Assembly: GCA_021795575.1 (NCBI GenBank) | Contig: JAJYPH010000008.1 | Coordinates: 1-42,405 of the forward strand | Direction: 5' to 3' | Length of the DNA: 42,405 nucleotides | Origin: Bacillota bacterium | GTDB lineage: Bacteria > Bacillota > Sulfobacillia > Sulfobacillales > JAIMBI01 | In this document: piece by piece, positions 1 through 7,011 of the stretch | Layout of the letters: every line of letters starts with the position of its first letter | How positions within the stretch are numbered: the stretch's first letter is position 1 | Made by a program: the position numbers and the translations under genes | The notes under the pieces: model-generated | Told to the model about the DNA's origin: nothing | What the model saw: only the letters and a program-made list of their open reading frames with translations | Databases searched by the model: none

Positions 1-155
1 ACGGCCCCGCACTGGCGGGCCGGCAGGTCGCCCCAGTAGTTGTCGTCGGGAATCTGCACGCCAATGTCGCGCGCCGCCTCGTATTTGAAGTTGTCCAACG
101 CACTCTCGGCGCTGCGAACCAGGGCCCGGTTGCCCGTGTTGCTGCCTCGTGCCAT
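1..155 (-). CDS. Alpha/beta-type small acid-soluble spore protein (SASP), 3' end cut by window edge
   Basis: Reading the minus strand from ATG at 155 gives an open frame that runs off the left edge after 51 codons. It contains the SASP pattern: an ALVRSAESALDNFKYEAA segment, then DIGVQIPDDNYWGDLPARQ and the start of a Gly-rich CGAV segment. These proteins coat DNA in the spore and protect it from UV and chemical damage; in Bacillus the GPR protease degrades them at germination, cutting within the conserved KYE(I/A)A region. A good ribosome site (GGGAGGTGA, 161-169) lies 5-6 bases upstream. This is the most direct sign that the organism forms endospores. The C-terminal DNA-binding half lies outside the window. 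Confidence 0.88.
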   Translation of the reverse strand, partial: MARGSNTGNRALVRSAESALDNFKYEAARDIGVQIPDDNYWGDLPARQCGA

Positions 156-183
156 GTCTGTCACCTCCCAAACTTATGCTGGT

Positions 184-214
184 GCTAGTGTCCCGTGGGT
201 TGGGGCGAATATGC
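184..214 (-). promoter_or_regulatory. Possible sigma-G-like promoter of the spore protein gene
   Basis: On the minus strand, GCATA (214-210) and CACTAGC (190-184) are 19 bases apart and end about 28 bases before the SASP start codon. Placement fits a forespore sigma-G promoter (GMATA / CATnnTA type), but the -10 element is a weak match. The rest of the 156-278 gap shows no gene and no clear terminator for the neighbouring MFS gene. Confidence 0.25.
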
Positions 215-278
215 CCGACCACGGCACCTGGGTCGTGGGGCCGTCTGGCACGGGTGGCCGCAGTTGCCAGTCGGGCGG

Positions 279-1580
279 TCACGTGGGCTGGCGACGGCGG
301 CTCCGCACGCGTGGACGGGCGGACTCGGCCCGGCGCGCCGGGCCCAGCATCTGGCCCGGAAGCATCTGCTGCTCGTTGATGAGCCACCAGGACAAGAGCG
401 CCACCAGAAAAGCCAGCCCGGCGGCTCCGAAGAAAATGATGGGGCGCGTGCGCATCGCGAGGGCGAAAATCGGGGGCCCCAACGCCACCCCGAAGAAGCG
501 CACCGACCCGTAGAGGCTGGTGACCACGCCCCGCTCGCTGGTGGACGTGGCACTCGTCACCAGCGTGTTAATCGCGGGGAGGGCGGCGCCCGTGCCGAGC
601 CCCTGGAACACTAGGGCGGGCATCGCCCAGAACGGATTGAAGATAAGGGCCTCGGCCAGCATGGCGAAGCCGATGAGGCCAAGTCCCCCGGCCACCACCG
701 GGCGCGACCAGCGTGCCAGGCGCGCCTGCATGACTGTGCCCGCCAGATACGATGCGACCGCCGAAAACAGGACGGGGACGGCAATCAGAAGCCCGCGGGC
801 CATTTCCCCGACGCCGTAGGGCCGCTCCAGAATGTCCGCGAGGTAGGACAGTACCCCGAACAGGATGAACAGCACCGTGGCCCCGCCCAGAAAGGTGACT
901 AGCAGCGACGCCGCCTTGCGTTGAAAGACGCGTTGGATTCCCTGCCAATACTGGCCCATGGTGGCGGCCTGGGGTCGATCATGGGGCTCGCGGATCACCC
1001 ACCACACCGCCACCGCCACCGGGAAGCTCAGCAGGCCATAGATAAAGAAGGGTGCAAACCACACGGCCAGCGCGACCGCGGATCCGGCGATCGGGGAGAC
1101 CACCTTGCCCAGCCCGTTGGAGGCCTCAAGGGTCCCGAGCGCTTTGACCCGCTGTTTGCTGCGGTACATGTCTCCGGCCAGTGCCATGGCCAGCTGGTAG
1201 GTGCCGCCGGCCCCGATGCCCTGGAGGATCCGAAAGCCAATGATAAATCCGTACGCATGGGGCAGAAGCCAACTGGAGACGCCCGCCCCGAGGCCCGCCA
1301 GGCCATAGACGACCAAAGCCGGTACCATGACGGCCTTTCGTCCAACCCGGTCCGACAGTGCGCCCGCGAACGGAATGACGATGCCGGCGGGAATGGAAAA
1401 CACCGTGATGACCAGCCCTGCCTGCAACAGGGTCACGTGCAGCACCGCCATCAGTTTGGGGAGCACGGGGATCAGCATGGAGTTCCCCAGCACCATGAGA
1501 AACGGCACCAGCGACAGGACCAGGAGCTTAGAGCCGTCCTGTCCGCCGGAGTCGGCCGGCGCGTCGGCCTGGCTCGACAT
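279..1580 (-). CDS. MFS transporter, multidrug-efflux type
   Basis: A 433-residue major facilitator with about 12 hydrophobic segments. The loop between helices 2 and 3 carries motif A (GALSDRVGRKA), and the N-terminal half resembles drug:proton antiporters of the Bcr/CflA and ACDE type. ATG 1580 was chosen because GGGAGG lies 7 bases upstream; ATG 1586 is too close to it, and the open frame upstream to 1763 has the composition of antisense to the divergent comA gene. The gene is divergent from comA and tail-to-head with the spore protein gene. Substrate is unknown. Export of sulfolactate is possible from the position but nothing in the sequence shows it. Confidence 0.8.
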   Translation of the reverse strand: MSSQADAPADSGGQDGSKLLVLSLVPFLMVLGNSMLIPVLPKLMAVLHVTLLQAGLVITVFSIPAGIVIPFAGALSDRVGRKAVMVPALVVYGLAGLGAGVSSWLLPHAYGFIIGFRILQGIGAGGTYQLAMALAGDMYRSKQRVKALGTLEASNGLGKVVSPIAGSAVALAVWFAPFFIYGLLSFPVAVAVWWVIREPHDRPQAATMGQYWQGIQRVFQRKAASLLVTFLGGATVLFILFGVLSYLADILERPYGVGEMARGLLIAVPVLFSAVASYLAGTVMQARLARWSRPVVAGGLGLIGFAMLAEALIFNPFWAMPALVFQGLGTGAALPAINTLVTSATSTSERGVVTSLYGSVRFFGVALGPPIFALAMRTRPIIFFGAAGLAFLVALLSWWLINEQQMLPGQMLGPARRAESARPRVRSRRRQPT

Positions 1581-1741
1581 GGACATTCCTCCCATCAATT
1601 TGCACCTGGGTATAACGTGTCCGCGCGCACGGTGCCTCACGCATCCAGTGTCACGCGGGCCGCGGCCGCATAGCGTGCAAGCGCCGCCCAGAACCGACGG
1701 GGCGTTCGGCAGGTCATCCAGGACGAACAGGAGGGATCGCG

Positions 1742-2596
1742 ATGGCAGACAGCGATCGGGCATGGGTCGGCATCTTGGACTTTCCAGCCGCCGACCGCGA
1801 GGCGCGCCCCCGGCAGCGCGGCCTGACGATGGTGATCGACAAAGGCCTCGGGCTCACGGGCACGCGCGACCTGATGGAACTGGCGGGGGACTACGTCGAC
1901 CAGGTGAAGCTCACGTTCGGGACGTCCGCATTTTATCCGCATCGGCTGCTGCGCCAAAAGATCGAGTTGGTGAAGTCCTACGGCGTGGACATTTTTCCCG
2001 GCGGCACATTCCTGGAACTGGCGCTCATGCAAAACAAGCTGGAAGCTTACTTGGAGCGGGCGGAATCGCTGGGATTCACGGGCATTGAAGTATCCGACGG
2101 CACCATCACCATCGATGCCGCCACGCGGGCCGCGACCATTCGGCGGGCCCGGGCGTTTGGGTTCCCGCTGGTGGTCAGTGAAGTCGGCAAGAAAGATCCG
2201 CGGGACCAAGTGCCGGACCTCGAGTTGTGGACGCAGGTCGAGGACGACTTCGCCTCCGGGTCGGACCTGGTCATCGTGGAAGGCCGGGAAAGCGGCCAGG
2301 GGGTGGTAATCTACGATGAGGCGGGACACATCCTGGAACAGGAGCTGGAACAGATGGTGAGCCATGTGTCGCAGCCGGGACGCCTCATGTGGGAGGCGCC
2401 ACAAAAAGCGCAGCAGCACCAACTGGTCATGCGCTTTGGCCCCAATGTCAATTTGGGAAACATCGCCCCCGACGAAGCGCTGGCGCTGGAGGCTTTGCGG
2501 GTAGGCCTCCGGGGAGACACGCTCCGCCAGTACTTTCTGACGGTGTCGGAGGAAGCCGCCACCGCGGCCACTGGGGCCGTGGGGGTCCCACGCTGA
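1742..2596 (+). CDS. comA: Phosphosulfolactate synthase (ComA family, YitD-like)
   Basis: A 284-residue protein matching the (2R)-phospho-3-sulfolactate synthase family (PF02679), which joins sulfite to phosphoenolpyruvate. Recognisable blocks are TMVIDKGLG near residue 30, DYVDQVKLTFGTSAFYP at about 50-66, FPGGTFLELAL, GFTGIEVSDGTI, the Gly-rich VIVEGRESG and the C-terminal FGPNVNLGNI. Length is usual for the family. AGGAGGG lies 7 bases before the ATG. It is followed directly by the phosphatase ComB. In methanogens this pair begins coenzyme M synthesis; in Bacillus the homologues YitD/YitC make the 3-sulfolactate stored in spores. The latter fits here because of the spore genes around it and the absence of other coenzyme M genes in view. 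Confidence 0.93.
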   Translation: MADSDRAWVGILDFPAADREARPRQRGLTMVIDKGLGLTGTRDLMELAGDYVDQVKLTFGTSAFYPHRLLRQKIELVKSYGVDIFPGGTFLELALMQNKLEAYLERAESLGFTGIEVSDGTITIDAATRAATIRRARAFGFPLVVSEVGKKDPRDQVPDLELWTQVEDDFASGSDLVIVEGRESGQGVVIYDEAGHILEQELEQMVSHVSQPGRLMWEAPQKAQQHQLVMRFGPNVNLGNIAPDEALALEALRVGLRGDTLRQYFLTVSEEAATAATGAVGVPR

Positions 2597-2607
2597 GCCC
2601 GCGCGTC

Positions 2608-3330
2608 GTGGCGGTCGCCCGCGTGGAGGACTGCCCACCGCTGGGGCCCCACGACCTCGCCGTCGTGTTCGACGTGCTGCGGATGAGCACCGCCATGCTG
2701 TCGGCCGCGGCTGCGGGCGTCGCCGCGATCTTGCCGGTGGCGACCGTGGAAACCGCCCGGGAGCGGGCCCAGGACTTCGCCGGCGCGTGGCTCGCGGGCG
2801 AGCGGCACAACCGCCCGCCCGCCGGATTCCAGCGGGGCAACTCGCCGGTGGAGTGGGCCGCGCCGGTCCCGCGGGGGACCCGGGTCGTGTGGACCACCAC
2901 CAACGGCACTCGGGCCCTGGAACGCGTGGCGGACGCCGGCGCCGTGCTGGTCGGGGCGCTCGTCAATCGCACCGCAGTGGCCCACGCGGCCGCGGGTTGG
3001 CCCGGCCGGGTCGTACTGCTGGGGGCTGGCCGGGAAGGCGGCGTGTCGCCGCCCGATTGGTGGGGCGTGGGGGCGGTGGTGGCCGCCCTGGCTCCAACCG
3101 AGGGAGACCCCAACGCCGAGGCGGCGCAGGAGGCTTATGCGGCCGTGGCCGACCACCTGGGGAGAGCGCTCGCAGCGTCGGAGGAGGGCCGCGGCCTCGA
3201 GGCGATGGGCTATGGGGCCGATGTGGCCTGGGCCGCCGGCCTGGACCGCGTGCCGACCGTCCTGCACCGTGCCGCCGACGGCTGGCTCACGCCCGTGGCG
3301 CCGGCGTGTCTTTTTGTCTCCCCGCCCTAA
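2608..3330 (+). CDS. comB: 2-phosphosulfolactate phosphatase (ComB family, YitC-like)
   Basis: About 240 residues of the ComB family (PF04029), a Mg-dependent phosphatase that converts 2-phospho-3-sulfolactate to 3-sulfolactate. Family landmarks are DVLRMSTAML at residues 22-31 (usually DVLRATST), PVATVE, LAGERHNRPPAGFQRGNSP, the VWTTTNGTRAL block and VVLLGAGREG. The start is uncertain. GTG 2608 gives the usual short N-terminus; CTG 2593 overlaps the comA stop and has a GGGGGT ribosome site 6 bases upstream, so translational coupling through it is possible. Same operon as comA. Confidence 0.88.
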   Translation: MAVARVEDCPPLGPHDLAVVFDVLRMSTAMLSAAAAGVAAILPVATVETARERAQDFAGAWLAGERHNRPPAGFQRGNSPVEWAAPVPRGTRVVWTTTNGTRALERVADAGAVLVGALVNRTAVAHAAAGWPGRVVLLGAGREGGVSPPDWWGVGAVVAALAPTEGDPNAEAAQEAYAAVADHLGRALAASEEGRGLEAMGYGADVAWAAGLDRVPTVLHRAADGWLTPVAPACLFVSPP

Positions 3331-3362
3331 TAGGAATCCCCGGGGCGGGAGGTTGCCGCGGA

Positions 3363-3824
3363 ATGCTCACCATGGAGAACATCTCGCTGGTGGTGCTGCT
3401 GCTGTTGGGGCTCTGGGCGCGCTCCAGCCTGGTGGCCGCGGCGGCCGCCATGCTGCTGGCGATTCGGCTGGCGGGACTGGCATTTTTGTTGCCCAGCATC
3501 GAGCGCCGCGGGGTGGAAGTGGGGCTCTTGTTCCTGACGCTGGCCATGCTGGTGCCCTTTGCGCGCGGGCAGGTGTCGGGTCGCATGATTGTGCGCGCGC
3601 TGACCTCGCTGCCGGGCGTGATCGCGGTGGCGGGGGGGGCGCTGGCCACCCTGCTGAATGGCCGCGGGCTTGACCTGCTGGCGCACCAAGGCGAGCTCAT
3701 GATTGCGCTCATCGCGGGATCCATCATCGGGATTGTGCTGTGGGGCGGGATCCCCGTCGGTCCCCTGATGGCCGCGGGGCTCACCTACCTCCTGCTCCAA
3801 GTCGTTCAGCTGTGGCAGCGCTGA
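3363..3824 (+). CDS. DUF441 / UPF0756 membrane protein (YtwI-like)
   Basis: A 153-residue, very hydrophobic protein with four to five membrane segments. It matches the UPF0756 pattern, including an N-terminal LVVLLLLGLWARSS segment, the LLPSIERRGVEVGLLFLT block, GVIAVAGGALATLLNGRG and a C-terminal GIPVGPLMAAGL. Function of the family is unknown. GGGAGG lies 10 bases before ATG 3363; the next ATG at 3372 is too far from it. It sits 32 bases after comB and probably belongs to the same transcript. Confidence 0.82.
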   Translation: MLTMENISLVVLLLLGLWARSSLVAAAAAMLLAIRLAGLAFLLPSIERRGVEVGLLFLTLAMLVPFARGQVSGRMIVRALTSLPGVIAVAGGALATLLNGRGLDLLAHQGELMIALIAGSIIGIVLWGGIPVGPLMAAGLTYLLLQVVQLWQR

Positions 3825-3868
3825 CCAAGCGTCCGGCGGCCATCCGGCGGAGATGACAAGGAGGGATC

Positions 3869-4138
3869 ATGGGACCGGAACATCTGTACTTGCGCGGCAT
3901 GGTAGGCATCCGGCTGCTGTCGGGCGCTCTGGAGCTCACCGGGGCGCTGCTGATGTGGCGTCTGGGCCGGCTGGACGCGGCGGTGCGCGTCAACAGTGTG
4001 CTGGGTCTGATGGGCCCGGTGGTGCTGACCCTGACCATGCTCATCGGGGTGGCCGGCTTGGCGACGCGTTTGCCGGTGGGCAAGCTGTTGTGGATTGGCG
4101 CCGGGGTCCTGCTCATTTTGGTGGGCACCACCCGGTAG
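3869..4138 (+). CDS. DUF2619 family small membrane protein (YqhV-like)
   Basis: An 89-residue protein with three hydrophobic segments. It resembles B. subtilis YqhV (PF10942): VGIRLLSGALELTGALLMW, then VRVNSVLGLMGPVVLTLTML, and a third helix ending in LLILVGTT. YqhV is encoded beside the spoIIIA operon in Bacillus and the family is largely confined to spore formers, but its role is unknown. A strong AAGGAGGG is 6 bases before the ATG. It is the last gene of the comA-comB-DUF441 group, which suggests sporulation-related expression of the whole set. Confidence 0.8.
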   Translation: MGPEHLYLRGMVGIRLLSGALELTGALLMWRLGRLDAAVRVNSVLGLMGPVVLTLTMLIGVAGLATRLPVGKLLWIGAGVLLILVGTTR

Positions 4139-4169
4139 CCTCATCCGGCGGCGCCCCCGCGGGACTGGC

Positions 4170-4234
4170 CCCTGGTGCGATGACCACAGCCGGTCAACGA
4201 GACCCCACGCCTCGGCGGCTGTGACGGACCAGGG
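4170..4234. other. Three-tier hairpin element between the comA operon and rsmD
   Basis: Nested inverted repeats: CCCTGGT (4170-4176) with ACCAGGG (4228-4234); CACAGCCG (4185-4192) with CGGCTGTG (4216-4223); and CGAG (4198-4201) with CTCG (4211-4214) inside the loop. All pairs are perfect and separated by small internal loops. No T-run follows, so it is not a standard intrinsic terminator. It may end or stabilise the upstream message or be a small structured RNA. The remaining 4139-4295 sequence holds no gene I can support. Confidence 0.45.
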
Positions 4235-4295
4235 TCCGGGGGCCGGCGCCTATGGGGTGCGTGCGGCCTAGTGGACGTCCCGCCCGCGTCTGCCA

Positions 4296-4304
4296 TGATA
4301 TACT
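4296..4304 (+). promoter_or_regulatory. Extended -10 promoter for rsmD
   Basis: TGATATACT (TGn followed by TATACT) lies 24 bases upstream of the rsmD start codon. There is no good -35 at 17 bases upstream, as expected for an extended -10 promoter. Confidence 0.55.
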
Positions 4305-4327
4305 CAATTCCGACGAGGAGGAGTCGA

Positions 4328-4876
4328 ATGCGCGTGGTGGGGGGCGCGTTGGCGGGACGGCTCTTGCAGAGCCCGCCGGGCACGGCAACCCGGCCCACGC
4401 TGGATCGGGTGCGGGAAGCTCTGTTCAACGTGCTGGCTCGCCGTGTGCCGGGGGCGGTCGTCCTGGATCTGTACGCCGGCACCGGCGCGCTGGCGATCGA
4501 GGCGCTGTCGCGCGGGGCCCGGCGGGCCGACCTGGTGGACCGCAGTCGGCGGGCGTCGTCGTTGGTGCGGCGCAATCTGGCCGGTCTGGGCTTGGCCGAC
4601 CGGGCCACCGTGTGGACCCTGCCCGCCGAGCGCGCGGTCGAGCGCTTTGCCCCGGCCCGGTTTGACTTGGTCTTTCTGGATCCACCCTGGGCCGACGGGG
4701 TGGCGGCACCGGTCCGACAATCGCTCCGCCGGCTCTTGCGGCCCGACGGGCTGGCCGTGGTGGAGTCCGAGGCCCCCGATACGGCGGGGGATTGGGAACA
4801 GGGAGGCCTGGTGGTGATGGACCAGCGACGGTATGGCCGCACCCATCTGCTGTTCTTGGGCCCGAGGACGTCGTGA
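4328..4876 (+). CDS. rsmD: 16S rRNA (guanine(966)-N(2))-methyltransferase RsmD
   Basis: A 182-residue Rossmann methyltransferase (YlbH/RsmD family) that methylates G966 of 16S rRNA using S-adenosylmethionine. It begins with the family signature MRVVGGALAGRLL, followed by TRPTLDRVREALFNVL and the SAM-binding motif DLYAGTGALAIEALSRGA (48-65). The catalytic NPPY/DPPY-type motif appears as FLDPPW. GAGGAGGAG lies just upstream of ATG 4328, so the open frame from 4271 is not used. It overlaps coaD by 4 bases (GTGA), the same adjacency as in Bacillus. Confidence 0.93.
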   Translation: MRVVGGALAGRLLQSPPGTATRPTLDRVREALFNVLARRVPGAVVLDLYAGTGALAIEALSRGARRADLVDRSRRASSLVRRNLAGLGLADRATVWTLPAERAVERFAPARFDLVFLDPPWADGVAAPVRQSLRRLLRPDGLAVVESEAPDTAGDWEQGGLVVMDQRRYGRTHLLFLGPRTS

Positions 4877-5454
4877 GCGCGCACCGTGCGGTGTACCCGG
4901 GGTCCTTCGACCCCGTGACGCGGGGCCACGTGGACGTGATTGCGCGGGCGGCCGCGCTCTTTGACGAAGTGTACGTGACCGTAATGCACCACCCCGACAA
5001 ACCCGGGTGTTTTTCGATCGCCGAGCGCCGGACCCTGCTGGAGGCGGCCGTCGCACCCTGGCCGCACGTGCGGGTCGACGCCAGCGGAGAGCTGTTGGCC
5101 CTGTACACGCGGCGCATTGGAGCGCACGTGGTGGTGCGCGGGGTGCGCGACGGCCGCGACCTGGCCTTGGAGGCGTCGATGAGCTGGATGAATCACCGAC
5201 TGAATCCCGACTTGGAAACGGTGTATCTGATGGCGGCGCCCGAGTGGGGCTACGTGTCTTCGTCCCGCGCGCGCGAGCTGGCCCGCTACGGTGCTCCGCT
5301 GGACGCGCTGGTGCCGGACGGAGTGGCCGCCGCCCTGGCTCAAAAGTTTCGGCCCCCTGCCGAACGAGCGACGCAGGCAACGACAGTGACGGAGGCGAAC
5401 GAGAGTGACGGAGGCGACCGAGTTCGAGGCGGAACCGACGGTTCCGGCGTTTGA
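4873..5454 (+). CDS. coaD: Phosphopantetheine adenylyltransferase CoaD
   Basis: Transfers AMP from ATP to 4'-phosphopantetheine in coenzyme A synthesis. It shows YPGSFDPVTRGHVDVI near residue 8 (nucleotidyltransferase T/HxGH-type motif), ERRTLL, VVRGVRDGRDL and the C-terminal YVSSSRARELARYGAPL. The GTG start overlaps the rsmD stop. The enzyme is normally about 160 residues; this frame is 193 and carries an unconserved tail of about 30 residues that overlaps the next gene by 50 bases. The tail arises across a 19-bp tandem duplication (5385-5422) that shifts the frame. Confidence 0.92.
   Translation: MSAHRAVYPGSFDPVTRGHVDVIARAAALFDEVYVTVMHHPDKPGCFSIAERRTLLEAAVAPWPHVRVDASGELLALYTRRIGAHVVVRGVRDGRDLALEASMSWMNHRLNPDLETVYLMAAPEWGYVSSSRARELARYGAPLDALVPDGVAAALAQKFRPPAERATQATTVTEANESDGGDRVRGGTDGSGV
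5385..5422 (+). repeat. 19-bp tandem duplication at the coaD / coiled-coil gene junction
   Basis: Two head-to-tail copies, 5385-5403 and 5404-5422, differ at one base (an A for a C near the end). A degenerate third copy may precede them at 5370-5383. Each copy contains a GTG followed by GGAGG, so the first copy's GGAGG serves as ribosome site for the GTG in the second. Because 19 is not a multiple of three, the two copies are read in different frames: copy 1 in the coaD tail and copy 2 as the N-terminus of the downstream gene. Confidence 0.9.
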
Positions 5455-5902
5455 CCCGGAGATTGTCCATCTGATCGACCAGGCGGCGCATCTCGTGGAG
5501 GATGGCACGCGCGTGCCGCTCACGGGACGGACGGTTGTGGACGGCGAAGGTTTGCTGGCGCTTCTGGATCACATGCGCCAGGCGCTGCCCGAGGATATTC
5601 GCCGGGCGCGCTGGGTGCTGGAGGAGTGCGAGCGGGTGCTGGCGGTCGCGCAGCAGGATGCTGAGGCGGTCGTGGAGGCCGGACGCGCGCGGGCGGCGGA
5701 GCTGACCGCGGAGTCGGCCGTGCTGCGCCAAGCCCAGGCCCACGCCGAGGACACGGTGGCGCAGGCGCGCGAGCGCGCCTTGGAGATGCGCGCGGGGGCG
5801 CGCGGCTATGCAGACGACCTGCTGGCCCGGGCCGAGAGCGGCCTGAAGCGCCTCCTCGAGGAGGTGCAGGCCAACCGGGCGCAGCTGGGGCCGCCCGCCT
5901 AG
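5405..5902 (+). CDS. Coiled-coil protein of the coaD-linked type, often named ATPase or F0-b-like
   Basis: A 165-residue acidic, Ala/Arg/Glu-rich protein. Residues 18-60 include a short conserved segment around VPLTGRTVVDGEGLLALLDHMR, followed by a long helix (about 60-160) with heptad character and no membrane segment. Similar proteins lie next to coaD or ylbL in many clostridia-like genomes and are often annotated as ATP synthase subunit b-like or DivIVA-like; their function is unknown. The GTG start has GGAGG 9 bases upstream, and both fall in the tandem duplication. It overlaps coaD by 50 bases and ends directly against the next start codon, so the genes are likely co-transcribed. Confidence 0.72.
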   Translation: MTEATEFEAEPTVPAFDPEIVHLIDQAAHLVEDGTRVPLTGRTVVDGEGLLALLDHMRQALPEDIRRARWVLEECERVLAVAQQDAEAVVEAGRARAAELTAESAVLRQAQAHAEDTVAQARERALEMRAGARGYADDLLARAESGLKRLLEEVQANRAQLGPPA

Positions 5903-6925
5903 GTGGACTTGGGCGTGGAGGGGCGCCATGCGTATCTGGTCACGGCGCGGCCCGATTCGTGGGAGCTGGCGCTGGAGGACATCCGCGCCGTGGACCCTGG
6001 CGCCCGCTTAGGGGCGGCTGTGGCGCCCGGGCTCTTGGTGGTCGTGTCCAGCCGCGACCCGCAAACGCTGGCAGACGCCTTGCGCCGCGACGGCCCGTTT
6101 GTGCGCCACCTGTTTCCGATCCACCAGCGCGTGGCCGGCTCCTATCAGGCGATGGCGGTGATGGCGGCCGCGTGTGAGGCGGCGGCCTCGCTCGATGCCA
6201 GCCGGCCCGTCGCCGTCCAGGTACGAGCGCTGATGCCCGGCGTCGCGGGCGAGGTGCGGGCGGCCGTCACCCGGGCCCTGACCGACCGGGGCCTGGCCCC
6301 CGTGGCGGGCGAGGCGCCCCAGGTGCTGTCGGTGGTCGTCAGTGCCGATGCCTCGTGGGTGGGGGCATCCCCCACCGCCCACAACCTCTCGTCGACCGCC
6401 GGCGGGATCGTCGGGTTTTCGGACCCCGCGGCGCAGGTGAGCCGGGCCGCCGGCAAGCTTTTAGAGGCGTTCCGGGTCTTCGATCTGGCGTGGCCGACCG
6501 CGGGGCGGGCGCTGGACCTCGGGGCCGCGCCGGGCGGGTGGAGCCGCGTGCTGCTGGACCGCGGGCTGGCGGTCGTGGCCGTGGACCCCGCGGCGCTGGA
6601 CGACGGGCTGGCGCGCCATCCGCGGCTCATGCACTGGCGCGAGACCGTGCAAACCTACACCGTCCGGCCGCGCGACGGGCAGTTTGCGCTTATCGTGAAC
6701 GACATGCGCCTCGGTGCCGCCGAGAGCGCGCGGCTGATGCGGCCGCTGGCCGACCGGCTCGACGACGCGGGATTTGGCGTCATGACCCTGAAGCTGCACG
6801 AGACCCGGCGCCGCCGCCAGATGCGGGCGGCGCTGGACGCACTGGTGCCGGGGTTTCGAGTCATCGGCTGCCGCCAGCTTTATCACAACCGCTCGGAGGT
6901 GACCGTCGCCCTAGCCAAGCGCTGA
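5903..6925 (+). CDS. RlmM/FtsJ-like SAM-dependent 2'-O-methyltransferase
   Basis: A 340-residue protein with an N-terminal region resembling the RNA-binding (THUMP-like) part of RlmM and a C-terminal Rossmann-fold methyltransferase. The SAM site is DLGAAPGGWSRVLLDRG at about 205-221. The acid motif VNDM and the lysine motif MTLKLHE follow in the order expected for FtsJ-type K-D-K-E ribose methyltransferases. RlmM methylates C2498 of 23S rRNA in E. coli; the same target here is an inference. The GTG start comes immediately after the preceding stop codon, with no spacer. Confidence 0.78.
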   Translation: MDLGVEGRHAYLVTARPDSWELALEDIRAVDPGARLGAAVAPGLLVVVSSRDPQTLADALRRDGPFVRHLFPIHQRVAGSYQAMAVMAAACEAAASLDASRPVAVQVRALMPGVAGEVRAAVTRALTDRGLAPVAGEAPQVLSVVVSADASWVGASPTAHNLSSTAGGIVGFSDPAAQVSRAAGKLLEAFRVFDLAWPTAGRALDLGAAPGGWSRVLLDRGLAVVAVDPAALDDGLARHPRLMHWRETVQTYTVRPRDGQFALIVNDMRLGAAESARLMRPLADRLDDAGFGVMTLKLHETRRRRQMRAALDALVPGFRVIGCRQLYHNRSEVTVALAKR

Positions 6926-7011
6926 CCGCGCCCCGGCGGCGTCAGGGACGCGAACCCGAAGGCGTACACTAGCGGTCACGGGGCATGACGTGCCGTGGAG
7001 GAGGGGTCTTC

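Noticed and set aside
1600-1620. TTGCAC and TATAAC as a promoter for comA
   Set aside because: The two elements are only about 6 bases apart, which cannot work as -35/-10; no convincing comA promoter was found.
1581-1763. N-terminal extension of the MFS transporter to 1763
   Set aside because: It lacks a ribosome site, has no transporter-like sequence, and would overlap the divergent comA start; GGGAGG fixes the start at 1580.
3137-3673. Alternative open frame across comB and DUF441
   Set aside because: Shadow frame; both real genes have family motifs and a ribosome site in other frames.
4139-4270. Small minus-strand open frame between DUF2619 and rsmD (part of a longer frame to 4388)
   Set aside because: No ribosome site or recognisable protein; its sequence coincides with the hairpin element and the antisense of rsmD.
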